From Ktedonobacteria bacterium (GTDB lineage Bacteria; Chloroflexota; Ktedonobacteria; Ktedonobacterales; JACDGC01), in assembly GCA_027459785.1 (NCBI GenBank), contig DAIDGU010000037.1, forward strand, positions 1-64,000: 64,000 nt of DNA, given 5' to 3'. Of the stretch, positions 1 through 8,178 are shown one piece after another. The position numbers were made by a program, and so were the translations under genes. Position 1 is the first letter of the stretch, and every line of letters starts with the position of its first letter. Below the pieces are notes generated by a model. That model ran no database searches, had not been told where the DNA came from, and saw nothing but the letters and a program-made list of their open reading frames with translations.

Positions 1-142
1 ACGCATCTAAGCGCGAAGCCGCGCCCAAGATCAGTCGTCCCTGATGTCATAAGGTCGCTGGCAGATCACCAGTTCGATAGGCCGCAGGTCGACGCCCGGT
101 AACGGGTGGAGCTGAGCGGTCCTAATGACCGAATGGCTTCAT
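1..142 (+). rRNA. rrl: 23S ribosomal RNA, 3' end (partial)
   Basis: This is the last part of a large-subunit rRNA; the gene starts before the window. The stretch reading GTCGCTGGCAGATCACCAG followed by GATAGGCCGCAGGT and GGAGCTGAGCGGTCCTAATGACCGA matches the conserved 3' terminal domain of bacterial 23S rRNA. The exact 3' end is an estimate because the pairing 5' end lies outside the window. Confidence 0.93.
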
Positions 143-213
143 CTCTCACTTGTTGAGGAGACGGCAAAATCGAGATCATAGTCCTATTTGCAGATTCTAT
201 GCGTTGTTCACGA

Positions 214-289
214 CGCAGGGTAGAGCAGTGGTTAGCTCGCCAGGCCCATAACCTGGAGGTCGTCGGTTCAAATCCGGCCCCTGCTACCA
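214..289 (+). tRNA. initiator tRNA-fMet (CAT) in the 23S-5S spacer
   Basis: A complete 76-nt cloverleaf with encoded CCA. The anticodon loop is CCCATAA with anticodon CAT. Two features mark an initiator: position 1 is C facing U72, so the first acceptor pair is mismatched, and the D stem has A11:U24. The anticodon stem ends in two G-C pairs, with A29-U41 where three consecutive G-C pairs are usual. It lies about 70 nt after the 23S end and 21 nt before the 5S and should be released from the rRNA precursor. A tRNA between 23S and 5S is less common than one between 16S and 23S. Confidence 0.93.
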
Positions 290-310
290 GTCCCGCGCGT
301 AGGCGCGGGG

Positions 311-430
311 AAATCGGTGACTTCAGCGGAGGGGTCACACCCGTTCCCATCCCGAACACGGTCGTTAAGCCCTCCAGCCCCGACGATACTTGAGACGCAG
401 GTCTCCGGGAAAATAGGACGCCGCCGGTTT
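311..430 (+). rRNA. rrf: 5S ribosomal RNA
   Basis: About 120 nt containing the conserved CCCATCCCGAACACGG loop B/C segment. Its 5' AAATCGG pairs with 3' CCGGTTT as the terminal helix. The helix continues outside the mature RNA: 295-310 pairs with 431-446 with a single G-U, giving a long processing stem for RNase action on the precursor. The operon has no further gene: the next coding sequence, at 451, is on the other strand and ends here. Confidence 0.93.
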
Positions 431-450
431 CCCCGCGCCTATGCGCTTGT

Positions 451-1338
451 TTATGCCCCTATGAACCGCACCACCACTTCGGCCAATTCTGCACCCTTAT
501 CCTCTTGCAAAAAATGGCCAGCACCACCGATAGTCACATGCTGCTGGCCACGCGCGCCCGGAATGAGTGCCTGGAAGATGCGTTCCCCACCCTGAGTGAT
601 CGGGTCGCTGTCGCTGAAGGCCGTGAGGAAGGGCTTGTCCCATGTGCGCAACACCGCCCATGCAGCGCGATTCGCAGCCGCCGCTGGGTCGTCTGGCGTG
701 GTGGGAACGAGCAAGGGGAACTGGCGTGCGCCAGCCTTGGCGCGCTCATCGGGGAACGGCGCGTCGTAGGACGCGAGTACCGCCGGCGCGAGGGCTGTCT
801 TGCAGCCGTTTTGGATGATGTTGCCGACGGGGAAGTCCGGCGAAGTCTGCGAGAAGCGCTGCCAGACGGCGAAGGCGCGGCCCAGTGGTTGGTCGCCGGT
901 AGGCAAACCAGTGTTCGCCGCCACGACGCGGGCGAAGCGCGCCGCCTCCTCTGCCACCAGGCGCAACCCGATCAAGCCGCCCCAGTCCTGGCACACCAGC
1001 GTGATGCCCTGCAAGTCCAGCGCAACCAGGACGCCGGCCATCCAAGCCACATGGCGCGCGTAGGTGTACGCCGCACGGTCAATCGGTTTATCCGAGCGGC
1101 CCAGGCCGACGAGATCAGGCGCGACAATGCGATAGCCGGCTTGCGTGATGAGCGGGATCATCGTGCGGTAGAGATACGACCATGACGGTTCACCATGCAG
1201 CAGCAACACCGGCGGGGCGTCGCGCGGCCCCTCATCCACATAATGGATGCGCAATCCATCAACTGTCAGGTAGTGTGGCGCGAAGGGATAGCCAGGCAAG
1301 GCAGCGAAACGCTCATCCGGCGTGCGATAGATCTCCAT
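451..1338 (-). CDS. haloalkane dehalogenase-like alpha/beta hydrolase
   Basis: A 295-residue alpha/beta hydrolase resembling subfamily I haloalkane dehalogenases, which hydrolyse carbon-halogen bonds through an Asp nucleophile. Visible motifs are HGEPSWSYLYR (48-58, oxyanion and halide region), nucleophile Asp118 in VCQDWGG with the adjacent halide-binding Trp119, a second cap Trp near 159, an Asp in FSDSDPIT (243 or 245) and catalytic His275 in GAGHF. The whole set needed for dehalogenation therefore appears present, but related epoxide hydrolases and esterases share much of it, so the substrate is not settled. It is the last gene of the leftward trxA-csoR-manA operon, 36 nt after manA; nothing in the neighbours explains a dehalogenase role. 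Confidence 0.8.
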   Translation of the reverse strand: MEIYRTPDERFAALPGYPFAPHYLTVDGLRIHYVDEGPRDAPPVLLLHGEPSWSYLYRTMIPLITQAGYRIVAPDLVGLGRSDKPIDRAAYTYARHVAWMAGVLVALDLQGITLVCQDWGGLIGLRLVAEEAARFARVVAANTGLPTGDQPLGRAFAVWQRFSQTSPDFPVGNIIQNGCKTALAPAVLASYDAPFPDERAKAGARQFPLLVPTTPDDPAAAANRAAWAVLRTWDKPFLTAFSDSDPITQGGERIFQALIPGARGQQHVTIGGAGHFLQEDKGAELAEVVVRFIGA

Positions 1339-1374
1339 CGGTGCAAAGCTCCCTCTCTATCTCTGCCGTTGCGC

Positions 1375-2445
1375 TTACGTCTGTGCCGCCTGCCAGGCAC
1401 CCACCGCCGGATCGTCCGGCATCGGCACCCAGGCGATCAGCAGGCGCGGCGCGGCGTCGCCCGCTTCACCATCCGGCGTGAAGTGAAAGGTGTCGGGTTC
1501 GGCGGGCAGGACGACGGTTTCGCCCACGCCAAGCGGCATACCCTTGGGCGCGTTCAGCGATCCCCATGATAATTCAACATCGCCGGCGATGACCGTGACG
1601 ATCTGGCAGCTCGCACCGTCGGTGATGCGGCGGAGGGGAAAACCGTCGCTGAGATCGGCTTCCAGCAGCGCGAAATGGGTGCAGGCGACGAGCATGTGCG
1701 CGTGCCGATCTTCCATGCCCGTCTGGTCACGCGGCCCGATGGGGATGGCACGCTGCGTGTGGCGCGGCGGCGGCGCATAGTCCAGCACGTCCAGCGCCTG
1801 GTCGATGTGCAACTGGCGCGGCTGACCGTCCGGCCCCGTGCGGCCAAAGTCGTGCAGCCGGTATGTCACATCCGAATATTCCTGAACCTCATACAGCACA
1901 ATGCCCGCGCCGGTGGCGTGGATGGTACCGGCGGGATTCAGAATGACATCACCAGGATGGACGGGGACATGCGCTGTCAGTTGCTCCACGGTGCCATCCT
2001 GGCAGGCACGGGCGACCGCCGCGCGATCAGTTGGGCCGGCGAAGCCGTGGATGATCTGCGCATGACTTTGCGTGTGGAGGATGCGCCAGGCTTCGGTCTT
2101 GCCCAACTTGCCGCCCTCGTGAGTCGCGGCATAGGCATCGTCGGGGTGAACCTGCACCGACAGCCAGGCGTGAGCATCCAGAAACTTCACCAGCAAGGGG
2201 AAGCGGTCGCCCATCACGGCCTGGGCGCGCGTGCCATACAGCCGCACGCCGAGTTCCGTCGTCAGGTCGCCCAGCGTGCGACCATCGTAGGGAGGATTGA
2301 TGGCCACGGCATCCAGCGCGGTCTCCCACGCCTCGCCGACCTTCGTTGCGGGGGGAATGGCCTTGCCGAGCAATGTAGCGAGGTGATCACCTCCCCAGAT
2401 CGTCTCATGCAAGACGCCGCGCAAGACAATGGGATCGAGACTCAC
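1375..2445 (-). CDS. manA: mannose-6-phosphate isomerase, class I
   Basis: Interconverts fructose 6-phosphate and mannose 6-phosphate in the cytoplasm, feeding mannose-containing glycans or mannose use. The cupin fold is recognisable, with zinc ligands Gln98 and His100 in SVQVHPDD, Glu118 in GKTEAW and His176 in GTIHATGAG. At 356 residues it matches the shorter Bacillus-type enzymes rather than the approximately 390-residue enterobacterial form. It follows the CsoR-type repressor gene by 15 nt and precedes the hydrolase by 36 nt on the same strand, so it is probably cotranscribed; no functional link with metal sensing is evident. Confidence 0.9.
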   Translation of the reverse strand: MSLDPIVLRGVLHETIWGGDHLATLLGKAIPPATKVGEAWETALDAVAINPPYDGRTLGDLTTELGVRLYGTRAQAVMGDRFPLLVKFLDAHAWLSVQVHPDDAYAATHEGGKLGKTEAWRILHTQSHAQIIHGFAGPTDRAAVARACQDGTVEQLTAHVPVHPGDVILNPAGTIHATGAGIVLYEVQEYSDVTYRLHDFGRTGPDGQPRQLHIDQALDVLDYAPPPRHTQRAIPIGPRDQTGMEDRHAHMLVACTHFALLEADLSDGFPLRRITDGASCQIVTVIAGDVELSWGSLNAPKGMPLGVGETVVLPAEPDTFHFTPDGEAGDAAPRLLIAWVPMPDDPAVGAWQAAQT

Positions 2446-2460
2446 AGCCAGGTTCCCTCT

Positions 2461-2754
2461 CTATGACATCTTGTTCAGCAGGGTCACGATGCGCATGACG
2501 GTCGCCTGCGCAGCATCGGGCGGCAAGTCACGCAGACAACGGTCCACGTGGATGCGCACGATCTCGCGCGCCACGCGGTCCATGCCCGCGCGCACGGCCA
2601 GCAATTGTGTGATGACATCCTCGCAGGTGCGGTCGTCCGCGATCATGCGCTCAATGCCGCGAATCTGCCCTTCGATGCGTCGCAAGCGGACGACCAGCTC
2701 TTCCGGCGCACTCAGCGGTTCGCTGGTGAAAGTGGCATCGTCCGGTTGGCTCAT
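2461..2754 (-). CDS. CsoR/FrmR-family (DUF156) transcriptional repressor
   Basis: A 97-residue all-helical repressor of the CsoR/RcnR/FrmR/CstR family, which binds GC-tract palindromes and lets go on metal or electrophile exposure. The signature RLRRIEGQIRGIERM is intact. The ligand pattern is Cys44, His69 and Cys73, with the same spacing (25 then 4) as the Cu(I) site Cys36-His61-Cys65 of Mycobacterium CsoR. The second-shell residues that matter there (Tyr35 and Glu81) appear replaced by Thr43 and Ile89, so copper sensing is plausible but not assured; a thiol or sulfide signal is an alternative. The gene follows thioredoxin by 12 nt, and a matching operator lies ahead of the operon, suggesting autoregulation. 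Confidence 0.88.
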   Translation of the reverse strand: MSQPDDATFTSEPLSAPEELVVRLRRIEGQIRGIERMIADDRTCEDVITQLLAVRAGMDRVAREIVRIHVDRCLRDLPPDAAQATVMRIVTLLNKMS

Positions 2755-2766
2755 GAGGGCTACGCC

Positions 2767-3114
2767 TTACTCCGCTTTGCTTGCGGTCGCCAGCACCCGT
2801 TCGATGTGCTGCTTGAGATCCTGCTTGGGGCGTGCGCCCACGAGTTGTTCCACCAGCTTGCCGTTGGCGAAAAACAACAGTGTTGGAATGCCCTGGATGC
2901 CGTAATGCATCATCGTGTTCTGGTTCTCGTCAGTGTTCAACTTGGCGAAGGTCATCTTGCCAGCGTATTCGGTCGCCAGCGCCTCGAATGCCGGAGCCAT
3001 CATGCGGCACGGACCGCACCACGGCGCCCAGAAATCGACAACGACGGGCGTCCCTGAATCCAGGACTTCGTGCTTGAACGAACCATCGGTAACGGTAATA
3101 TAGGCATCAGCCAT
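2767..3114 (-). CDS. trxA: thioredoxin
   Basis: A 115-residue thioredoxin, the general cytoplasmic disulfide reductant. The redox motif WCGPC is at residues 32-36, preceded by VVVDFWAP, and the cis-Pro loop GIPTLLFF is present. The start at 3114 is chosen over an upstream in-frame ATG at 3183 because an AAAGGAG ribosome site sits directly before it and the extra residues would run through the promoter and operator. It is the first gene of an operon continuing into the CsoR-type repressor. No thioredoxin reductase gene is in the window. Confidence 0.94.
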   Translation of the reverse strand: MADAYITVTDGSFKHEVLDSGTPVVVDFWAPWCGPCRMMAPAFEALATEYAGKMTFAKLNTDENQNTMMHYGIQGIPTLLFFANGKLVEQLVGARPKQDLKQHIERVLATASKAE

Positions 3115-3142
3115 TGCTGTATGCTCCTTTGATAGACTTTGG

Positions 3143-3159
3143 ATACCCCCTATGGGTAT
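3143..3159 (-). promoter_or_regulatory. CsoR-type operator before trxA
   Basis: A perfect inverted repeat of ATACCC and GGGTAT around CCTAT. AT-flanked C and G tracts of this kind are the recognised operator form of the CsoR/RcnR family. It lies between the putative -10 box and the trxA start, where a bound repressor would block initiation or early elongation. The likely binder is the family member encoded second in the operon. Confidence 0.75.
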
Positions 3160-3171
3160 CGTACACTCTGT

Positions 3172-3177
3172 AGTATA
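3172..3177 (-). promoter_or_regulatory. extended -10 box of the trxA-csoR operon
   Basis: On the minus strand the sequence reads TGCTATACT, an extended -10 element. Transcription would begin near 3165, so the CsoR-type palindrome falls just inside the transcript start. No convincing -35 box is seen; a weak TTGGCA lies 19 nt upstream. Confidence 0.55.
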
Positions 3178-3355
3178 GCACATTCCGCCAATGAGATGCC
3201 AACTCGGCGGTCGCGGAGCGGGTGAAAGGGGTTTTGGTCATATCCCTATAGAGGCTTTGCCATTTCCAGTATATGTTTTAGACCATACCTACTTATATCA
3301 GTATGATTTCTAGCAATATGAATAATTTTGCGTTTAGGAGCGGGGGTGTAGCAGG

Positions 3356-3426
3356 CTGGGGTACTAGGATTCGAACCTAGACTAACTGATCCAGAGTCAG
3401 CCGTCCTACCGTTAGACGATACCCCA
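3356..3426 (-). tRNA. tRNA-Gln (CTG)
   Basis: A 71-nt cloverleaf on the minus strand. The acceptor stem pairs TGGGGTA with TACCCCA, and the anticodon loop CTCTGGA gives anticodon CTG. The 3' CCA is not encoded (the genome reads CCT after the discriminator G), unlike the other two tRNAs in the window. The rest of the 3115-3544 gap is AT-rich and shows no gene. Confidence 0.93.
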
Positions 3427-3544
3427 AAGGTGGTGCAAGCGATATATGCTTGACCACAGCCAATATACCATACATGGGCCGTCTTAGCAAGAGGCGAGCG
3501 GCGATTTCGCGGAAAAATGCGCCGGAAGATCGGCTATTGCCGGT

Positions 3545-4018
3545 TTATTCTTGCCGGAGGAGGGCGACGATCCGCGTGGCGAGGGCGGTGGAGGCGGCGT
3601 GGCCGGCGGCGAGGGTGAGGCGTGTGATGCCTGCCGCGCTGGCGATGCGCGCTGGCGGTGCCGCGCCCGGCGTGACCACGACGATGCGCCCCCATTCTGC
3701 GTCACGCATATCCGGCAGGGCGGCTTCGGCGACAGCGGGGACGCCGATGGGATCGACCACTATCTGGAGCGGGCCAAGCACCTCGCGCGCGTCGGCCAAT
3801 GCCAGCGCGATTGCGTCCGGCTGGGCATAATCGGCGGTGATGCCGACCACCGCGCATCCTTGCAGGCGCAGCAGCGCCGCCACCGCCGTCAGCTCGCACG
3901 CCTCGCGGCCCAGCAGGGCCACCGCCGCGCCCGCCTCCCCTAGTGCCAGCGCGATTGCCGCGCCCAGGTCGCGCCCGCCGCCGACCACCACTGCCACGCG
4001 CCCACTCAGATCCGTCAT
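3545..4018 (-). CDS. short, degenerate short-chain dehydrogenase-like protein
   Basis: A 157-residue Rossmann protein. The N-terminal GGGRDLGAAIA replaces the usual TGxxxGIG nucleotide-binding turn of short-chain dehydrogenases, followed by strand-helix repeats. Family members are normally about 250 residues with a Ser-Tyr-Lys centre; no YxxxK motif is visible here, so ordinary dehydrogenase activity is doubtful. The start at 4018 (MTDLSGRV) is preferred over an upstream ATG because the extra residues have no family character. It diverges from selB with 69 nt between the starts. Confidence 0.65.
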   Translation of the reverse strand: MTDLSGRVAVVVGGGRDLGAAIALALGEAGAAVALLGREACELTAVAALLRLQGCAVVGITADYAQPDAIALALADAREVLGPLQIVVDPIGVPAVAEAALPDMRDAEWGRIVVVTPGAAPPARIASAAGITRLTLAAGHAASTALATRIVALLRQE

Positions 4019-4087
4019 CGCACACCTCACTTTCTCTGGTTCAGATCGTATCGTATAGGGGAAGATGACCGATGGGAGCGGGACGGC

Positions 4088-6001
4088 ATGGCAACACTTG
4101 GCACGGCGGGCCACGTCGATCACGGCAAATCGACGCTGGTGCAGGCGCTAACCGGCATCGATCCGGATCGGCTGGCAGAGGAGAAGGCGCGCGGCATGAC
4201 CATCGACCTCGGCTTCGCGTGGCTGACCCTGCCGGACGGGCGTGCCGTCAGCATCGTGGACGTTCCTGGTCATGAGGACTTCATCAAGAATATGCTAGCT
4301 GGCGTGGGAGGCATCGACCTGGCGCTGCTGGTCGTCGCGGCGGATGAGGGCATCATGCCTCAGACGCGCGAACACCTGGCGATCCTCGATCTGCTGCGGG
4401 TGCCGCGCGGCATCGTCGCGCTCACCAAGCGCGATCTGGTGGATGACGACTGGCTGGCGCTCGTGCGGGACGACATCGCCGCTACCGTGCGTGGCACAGT
4501 CATGGCCACCGCGCCGGTCATCCCCGTCGCGGCGCGCACCGGCGTGGGGCTGGCCGATCTCGTCGCCGCCATTGCAGCGGCGTTGCCGCCAGAGCCGCTC
4601 GTCGTCGCCGCTGCCGCCCCGCGCGTCCCCATCGACCGCGTCTTCACCATCACCGGCTTCGGCACCGTCGTCACCGGCACGTTGTTGGATGGTCCGCTGC
4701 GCGTGGGGCAGGAGATCGCCATCATGCCCGGCGACCGGCGGGCGCGGGTGCGGGGCATCCAGCAGCACAAGGCACAGGTGGCGGCGGCGCAACCCGGCAC
4801 GCGCGTCGCGCTGAATCTGGCGGGCGTTGCCCGGCATGATCTGGCACGCGGCATGGTCGCCACGCTCCCCGGCGCGCTCACATCCTCTGTGCTGTTGGAC
4901 GTGCGGTTGGAATGCTCGTCCGGCGCGGCCCGCCCCATCGCGCACAATGCCGCGCTGGATCTCGCCATCGGCGCGGCGGAAACGCTGGCGCGCGTACGGC
5001 TGCTGGGGAGCGATGCGATCGCCCCCGGCGCGTGGGGCTGGGCGCAACTGCGCCTGGCGCAGCCCGTGGCCGTGGCACGCGGCGACCGCTTCATCCTGCG
5101 CAATCCCTCCCCCAGCGAGACGCTCGGCGGGGGCAGCGTGATCGATCCCACCGCGCGCCATCTGCGCCGTAACCAGGCGGAAGTTTTCGATCATCTCGCC
5201 GCGCTGGCTTCCGGCGATCCGCCCGCGATCATCGCGGCGACGCTGGCGGCGGGGCGCGGTCCCCAGCGGCTTTTGCTGGCGGACGATCTCGCGCGGCGGG
5301 TGCGGTTGTCGTTGCCCGTCACCCAGGCTGCGCTGGCTGATCTCGTGGCAACAGGTCAGGTTGTTGCGCTGGGCGCGTGGTATGCTGTGGTGCCAAACTG
5401 GGCGGCGCTGCGCGCGGCGTCGCGTGCCGTGCTGACGGCGTATCACCGGCAGGCCCCCTTGCGCGCCGGCATGCCGCGCGAGGAATGGCGCACGCGGCTG
5501 GACCTCGCGCCCGCGCAGGTGGAGGCCGCGCTGGCCTGGCTGGCCGCTACCGGCGACCTTGCGGCGACCCCGGTGGCAGCACAAGGTCAGGCTGCCACGC
5601 TGGTGCGGCTGGCGGATCACGTCCCCGCTTTCACGCCTACCCAGGCTGTCGCCCGCGCTGCCCTGCTGGCCACGCTCGCCGCCGATCCGTGGAATCCGCC
5701 GCCGCTGGGCGAGATGGAGGCTCAGGCGGGGCGCGAGGTTATCGCCGCGCTGGTGGAAAGCGGTGCGGTGGTGCGACTGAGCGACGACATCCTGCTGCCC
5801 GCCGCCACCTTCACCCAGGCACGCGATGCCGTCATCGCGCACCTGCGCGCCCACGACCACATCACCGTCGCGGCGGCGCGCGATCTGCTCGGCGCGACGC
5901 GCCGCACCGTCGTTCCCCTGCTGGCGACGCTCGATGCGCTGCACCTGACCCAGCGCGTGGGCGACGTGCGGGTGCTGGGACTCGCCGCGCGGCAGGAATG
6001 A
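4088..6001 (+). CDS. selB: selenocysteine-specific elongation factor SelB
   Basis: A 637-residue translation factor that carries selenocysteinyl-tRNA to in-frame UGA codons marked by a SECIS hairpin. The G domain opens with GHVDHGKST (8-16) and contains DVPGHEDF and TKRD, followed by two EF-Tu-like beta-barrels. The C-terminal third, rich in short helices with VARAALLATL and VIAHLRAHDHITVAAARDLLGATRR, fits the winged-helix repeats that bind SECIS RNA. An EF-Tu would end near residue 395, so SelB is the better call. selA, selD and selC are not in the window, so the rest of the pathway must lie elsewhere. Confidence 0.92.
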   Translation: MATLGTAGHVDHGKSTLVQALTGIDPDRLAEEKARGMTIDLGFAWLTLPDGRAVSIVDVPGHEDFIKNMLAGVGGIDLALLVVAADEGIMPQTREHLAILDLLRVPRGIVALTKRDLVDDDWLALVRDDIAATVRGTVMATAPVIPVAARTGVGLADLVAAIAAALPPEPLVVAAAAPRVPIDRVFTITGFGTVVTGTLLDGPLRVGQEIAIMPGDRRARVRGIQQHKAQVAAAQPGTRVALNLAGVARHDLARGMVATLPGALTSSVLLDVRLECSSGAARPIAHNAALDLAIGAAETLARVRLLGSDAIAPGAWGWAQLRLAQPVAVARGDRFILRNPSPSETLGGGSVIDPTARHLRRNQAEVFDHLAALASGDPPAIIAATLAAGRGPQRLLLADDLARRVRLSLPVTQAALADLVATGQVVALGAWYAVVPNWAALRAASRAVLTAYHRQAPLRAGMPREEWRTRLDLAPAQVEAALAWLAATGDLAATPVAAQGQAATLVRLADHVPAFTPTQAVARAALLATLAADPWNPPPLGEMEAQAGREVIAALVESGAVVRLSDDILLPAATFTQARDAVIAHLRAHDHITVAAARDLLGATRRTVVPLLATLDALHLTQRVGDVRVLGLAARQE

Positions 6002-6068
6002 CGGTGCCGAATTTGGGCTATGATGGAAGCACCATACACGTGTGCTTGATAGCGAGGAGGCAGCGAAC

Positions 6069-7433
6069 ATGAGTGAGGCGTGGACCATCCTTGATGCTGG
6101 GCGGGCGCTGCGCGCGGGGACGATCTCGGCGACGGAGTTGGCACAAACCTACCTGGCACGCATCGCGGCAGACGAACCGCGCCTGCGCGCCTTCGTCACC
6201 ATCACGGCGGAACGCGCCCTGGCCGATGCCGCCCGCGCGGATGCCGAACTGCGCGCGGGGCAGGATCGCGGCCCATTGCACGGCATCCCATTGGCGCTGA
6301 AAGATCTCGTGGAGACGCGAGGCATTCGCACCACGGCGGGATCGCAGGTGCTGGCGGAGTACGTCCCCGACGCGGATGCGGCGATTGTGCAAGATTTGGT
6401 CGCAGCGGGGATGGTGCTGCTGGGCAAGACGAATACCCAGGAGTTCGCCTGGGGGGTCTTCACGCCGCCCACGCGCAACCCGTGGGATACGGCGCGCATC
6501 GCGGGGGGCAGCAGCGGCGGCTCGGCGGCGGCGGTGGCGGCGGGTGAGGTCGTGGCGGCCATCGGCACCGACACAGGTGGCTCGATCCGCATTCCGGCGG
6601 CGTGCTGTGGCGTCAGCGGCTTCAAGCCGACCTTTGGGCGCGTGGATGTGCGTGGCATCATCCCCCTGAGTACCTCGCTCGACCACGCCGGCCCCATCGC
6701 GCGCACGGCGGCGGATTGCGCGCTGATCATGGATGCCGTCGCCCTGCCGACGCTGCGTGGCAGCCATGCCGCGACACTGGACGATCCCCTGGCGGGCGTG
6801 CGCTTCCGTCTGCTGGCGGGGCCGTGGGCCGACGCACCCGATCCGCGCCTCCTGGCGGCGGTCCACGATGCGGCGCGCGCCCTCGCGCCGGCAATCACGC
6901 CCTATGATGCCTTCGCGCCCAGCGATATCCACCAGGCGTTCAGCGACTATCGCAGCATCCAGGCACCCGAAGCGGCAGCAGCGCACGAGGCGCACGGCTG
7001 GTATCCCGCGCGGGCCGACCGCTATACGCCGACGACGCGCGATTATTTGGCACGCGCCGGCCAGATCAGCGCCGTCAAGTATCTCCGTGCGCAGCACACC
7101 CGCCAGGCGATGCAGCAGTCCTGGGCGGAGCAGTGCGACGCGGCGGAGGCCGATATCTTCCTCGCGCCGACGCTGCCCATCCTGCCGCCGACTGTCGCGG
7201 CGACGGAGGATGCGGCGCAGAGCCAGGGGATCCGCGAGGCGCTCTTGCGCCTGACCTTCCCCTTCGATATGCTCGGCGTGCCGGTGCTGACCGTCCCCTG
7301 CGGCCTGGTAGATGGCTTGCCGGTGGGCATGCAGATTATCGGTCGCCCCGACCAGGACGCCCTGGTATTGCGCGTCGGTCACGCCTTCCAGCAGCGCACC
7401 GACTGGCACCAGCACCGCCCGCCGGAGTTGTAA
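6069..7433 (+). CDS. amidase signature family enzyme
   Basis: A 454-residue amidase-signature hydrolase. The Ser-Ser-Lys triad is visible: Lys78 in PLALKDLV, cis-Ser148 in GGSSGG and nucleophile Ser172 in [10 protein letters not shown]. The family includes GatA of the tRNA amidotransferase and many general amidases. The GatA-typical residues after the signature are not well kept and no gatB or gatC adjoins, so a general amidase is more likely. The start at 6069 is chosen because GAGGAGG lies 8 nt upstream; an in-frame codon at 6042 lacks such a site. It follows selB by 67 nt on the same strand. Confidence 0.85.
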   Translation: MSEAWTILDAGRALRAGTISATELAQTYLARIAADEPRLRAFVTITAERALADAARADAELRAGQDRGPLHGIPLALKDLVETRGIRTTAGSQVLAEYVPDADAAIVQDLVAAGMVLLGKTNTQEFAWGVFTPPTRNPWDTARIAGGSSGGSAAAVAAGEVVAAIGTDTGGSIRIPAACCGVSGFKPTFGRVDVRGIIPLSTSLDHAGPIARTAADCALIMDAVALPTLRGSHAATLDDPLAGVRFRLLAGPWADAPDPRLLAAVHDAARALAPAITPYDAFAPSDIHQAFSDYRSIQAPEAAAAHEAHGWYPARADRYTPTTRDYLARAGQISAVKYLRAQHTRQAMQQSWAEQCDAAEADIFLAPTLPILPPTVAATEDAAQSQGIREALLRLTFPFDMLGVPVLTVPCGLVDGLPVGMQIIGRPDQDALVLRVGHAFQQRTDWHQHRPPEL

Positions 7434-7478
7434 TGATCCGGTGGGACGGCGGACGTTTACGCCAGATAGGAGGACGCG

Positions 7479-7958
7479 ATGACGTTACCGCTCAGCGCCA
7501 GCGCCCAGCGTTTTCAGGATTTTTTGCGCGCACAGGGCTACGCATATCAGGTCGTGGAGATGGCGGCCTCGACGCGGACGGCGCAAGACGCCGCCGACGC
7601 GCTGGGCTGCGCCGTCGCGCAGATCGCCAAGTCGCTTGTCTTTCGCGGCGCGACCTCCGGCCTGCCGATCTTGGTTATCGCCAGCGGCGCGCATCGCGTG
7701 AATGAAGCGCGCCTGGCGGAACTGGCCGGCGAACCCATCGCCAAGGCCGCTGCCGCCTTCGTGCAGGAATGCACCGGCTTCGCCATCGGCGGCGTGCCAC
7801 CCCTGGGCCACCGCACCCCGCCGCGCGTTTTCATCGACGCCGACCTGCTGCAATTCAGCGTGATCTGGGCAGCAGCCGGTTCGCCCCGCGCCGTCTTCCA
7901 ACTCGCCCCAACCGATCTGCCGCACCTCACCGGCGGCAAGGTGGTCGCCGTCACGTGA
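7479..7958 (+). CDS. YbaK/ProX-type aminoacyl-tRNA deacylase
   Basis: A 159-residue YbaK/EbsC-fold protein. Members remove mischarged amino acids such as Cys or Ala from tRNA-Pro and related tRNAs. Recognisable segments are TAQDAADALGC, QIAKSLVF with the conserved Lys, HRVNEARLA, and GGVPPLGH near residue 105. The length equals that of stand-alone family members. An AGGAGG ribosome site precedes the start. It follows the amidase by 45 nt and may be cotranscribed with it. Confidence 0.88.
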   Translation: MTLPLSASAQRFQDFLRAQGYAYQVVEMAASTRTAQDAADALGCAVAQIAKSLVFRGATSGLPILVIASGAHRVNEARLAELAGEPIAKAAAAFVQECTGFAIGGVPPLGHRTPPRVFIDADLLQFSVIWAAAGSPRAVFQLAPTDLPHLTGGKVVAVT

Positions 7959-8005
7959 TGGCGAGCTTCTCACTCTGAAAATATATTGCTGAAGCAGATT
8001 TGAGC

Positions 8006-8011
8006 TATAAT
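8006..8011 (+). promoter_or_regulatory. consensus -10 box upstream of the methyltransferase
   Basis: A TATAAT hexamer in an AT-rich spacer. A -35 partner is uncertain: TTGCTG lies only 14 nt upstream. Transcription from here would give a leader of about 155 nt before the methyltransferase start. Confidence 0.4.
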
Positions 8012-8178
8012 CCCGCTCTAGGAACTGGCCAGATCCAACTACGAGATATCAATTCGTTGTTTTAACTCAACGCACTGCATGGGAATTTTGTCAGTTGCTC
8101 GACCGAAAATTTCTTGCTTCGAAGCAAGATCTGACACAATGGATGAAGTTGGCTAAAGCAGGAGGGTGGATTCGATGA
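8011..8178 (+). pseudogene. possible 3' remnant of a gene upstream of the methyltransferase
   Basis: An open frame without a usable start codon. It begins just after an in-frame TAA at 8008 and ends with TGA overlapping the methyltransferase ATG (ATGA at 8175-8178). Its translation is protein-like: it contains the segments RYQFVVLTQRTAWEFC, QLLDRKFLASKQDLTQW and MKLAKAGGWIR. The four-base stop/start overlap is typical of coupled genes in one operon, so this may be the tail of a deleted partner such as a restriction enzyme. The family is not recognised. Confidence 0.35.

Noticed and set aside
4295..6088. 597-codon minus-strand frame opposite selB, and similar long antisense frames over eno, moeA and liuD
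   Set aside because: GC-rich third positions create long antisense frames; their translations are Arg/His/Gln-rich and lack domains, while the sense frames are clear genes.
8079..8156. 25-codon frame with ATG before the methyltransferase as a leader peptide
   Set aside because: No ribosome site, and another frame in the same DNA looks more like protein.
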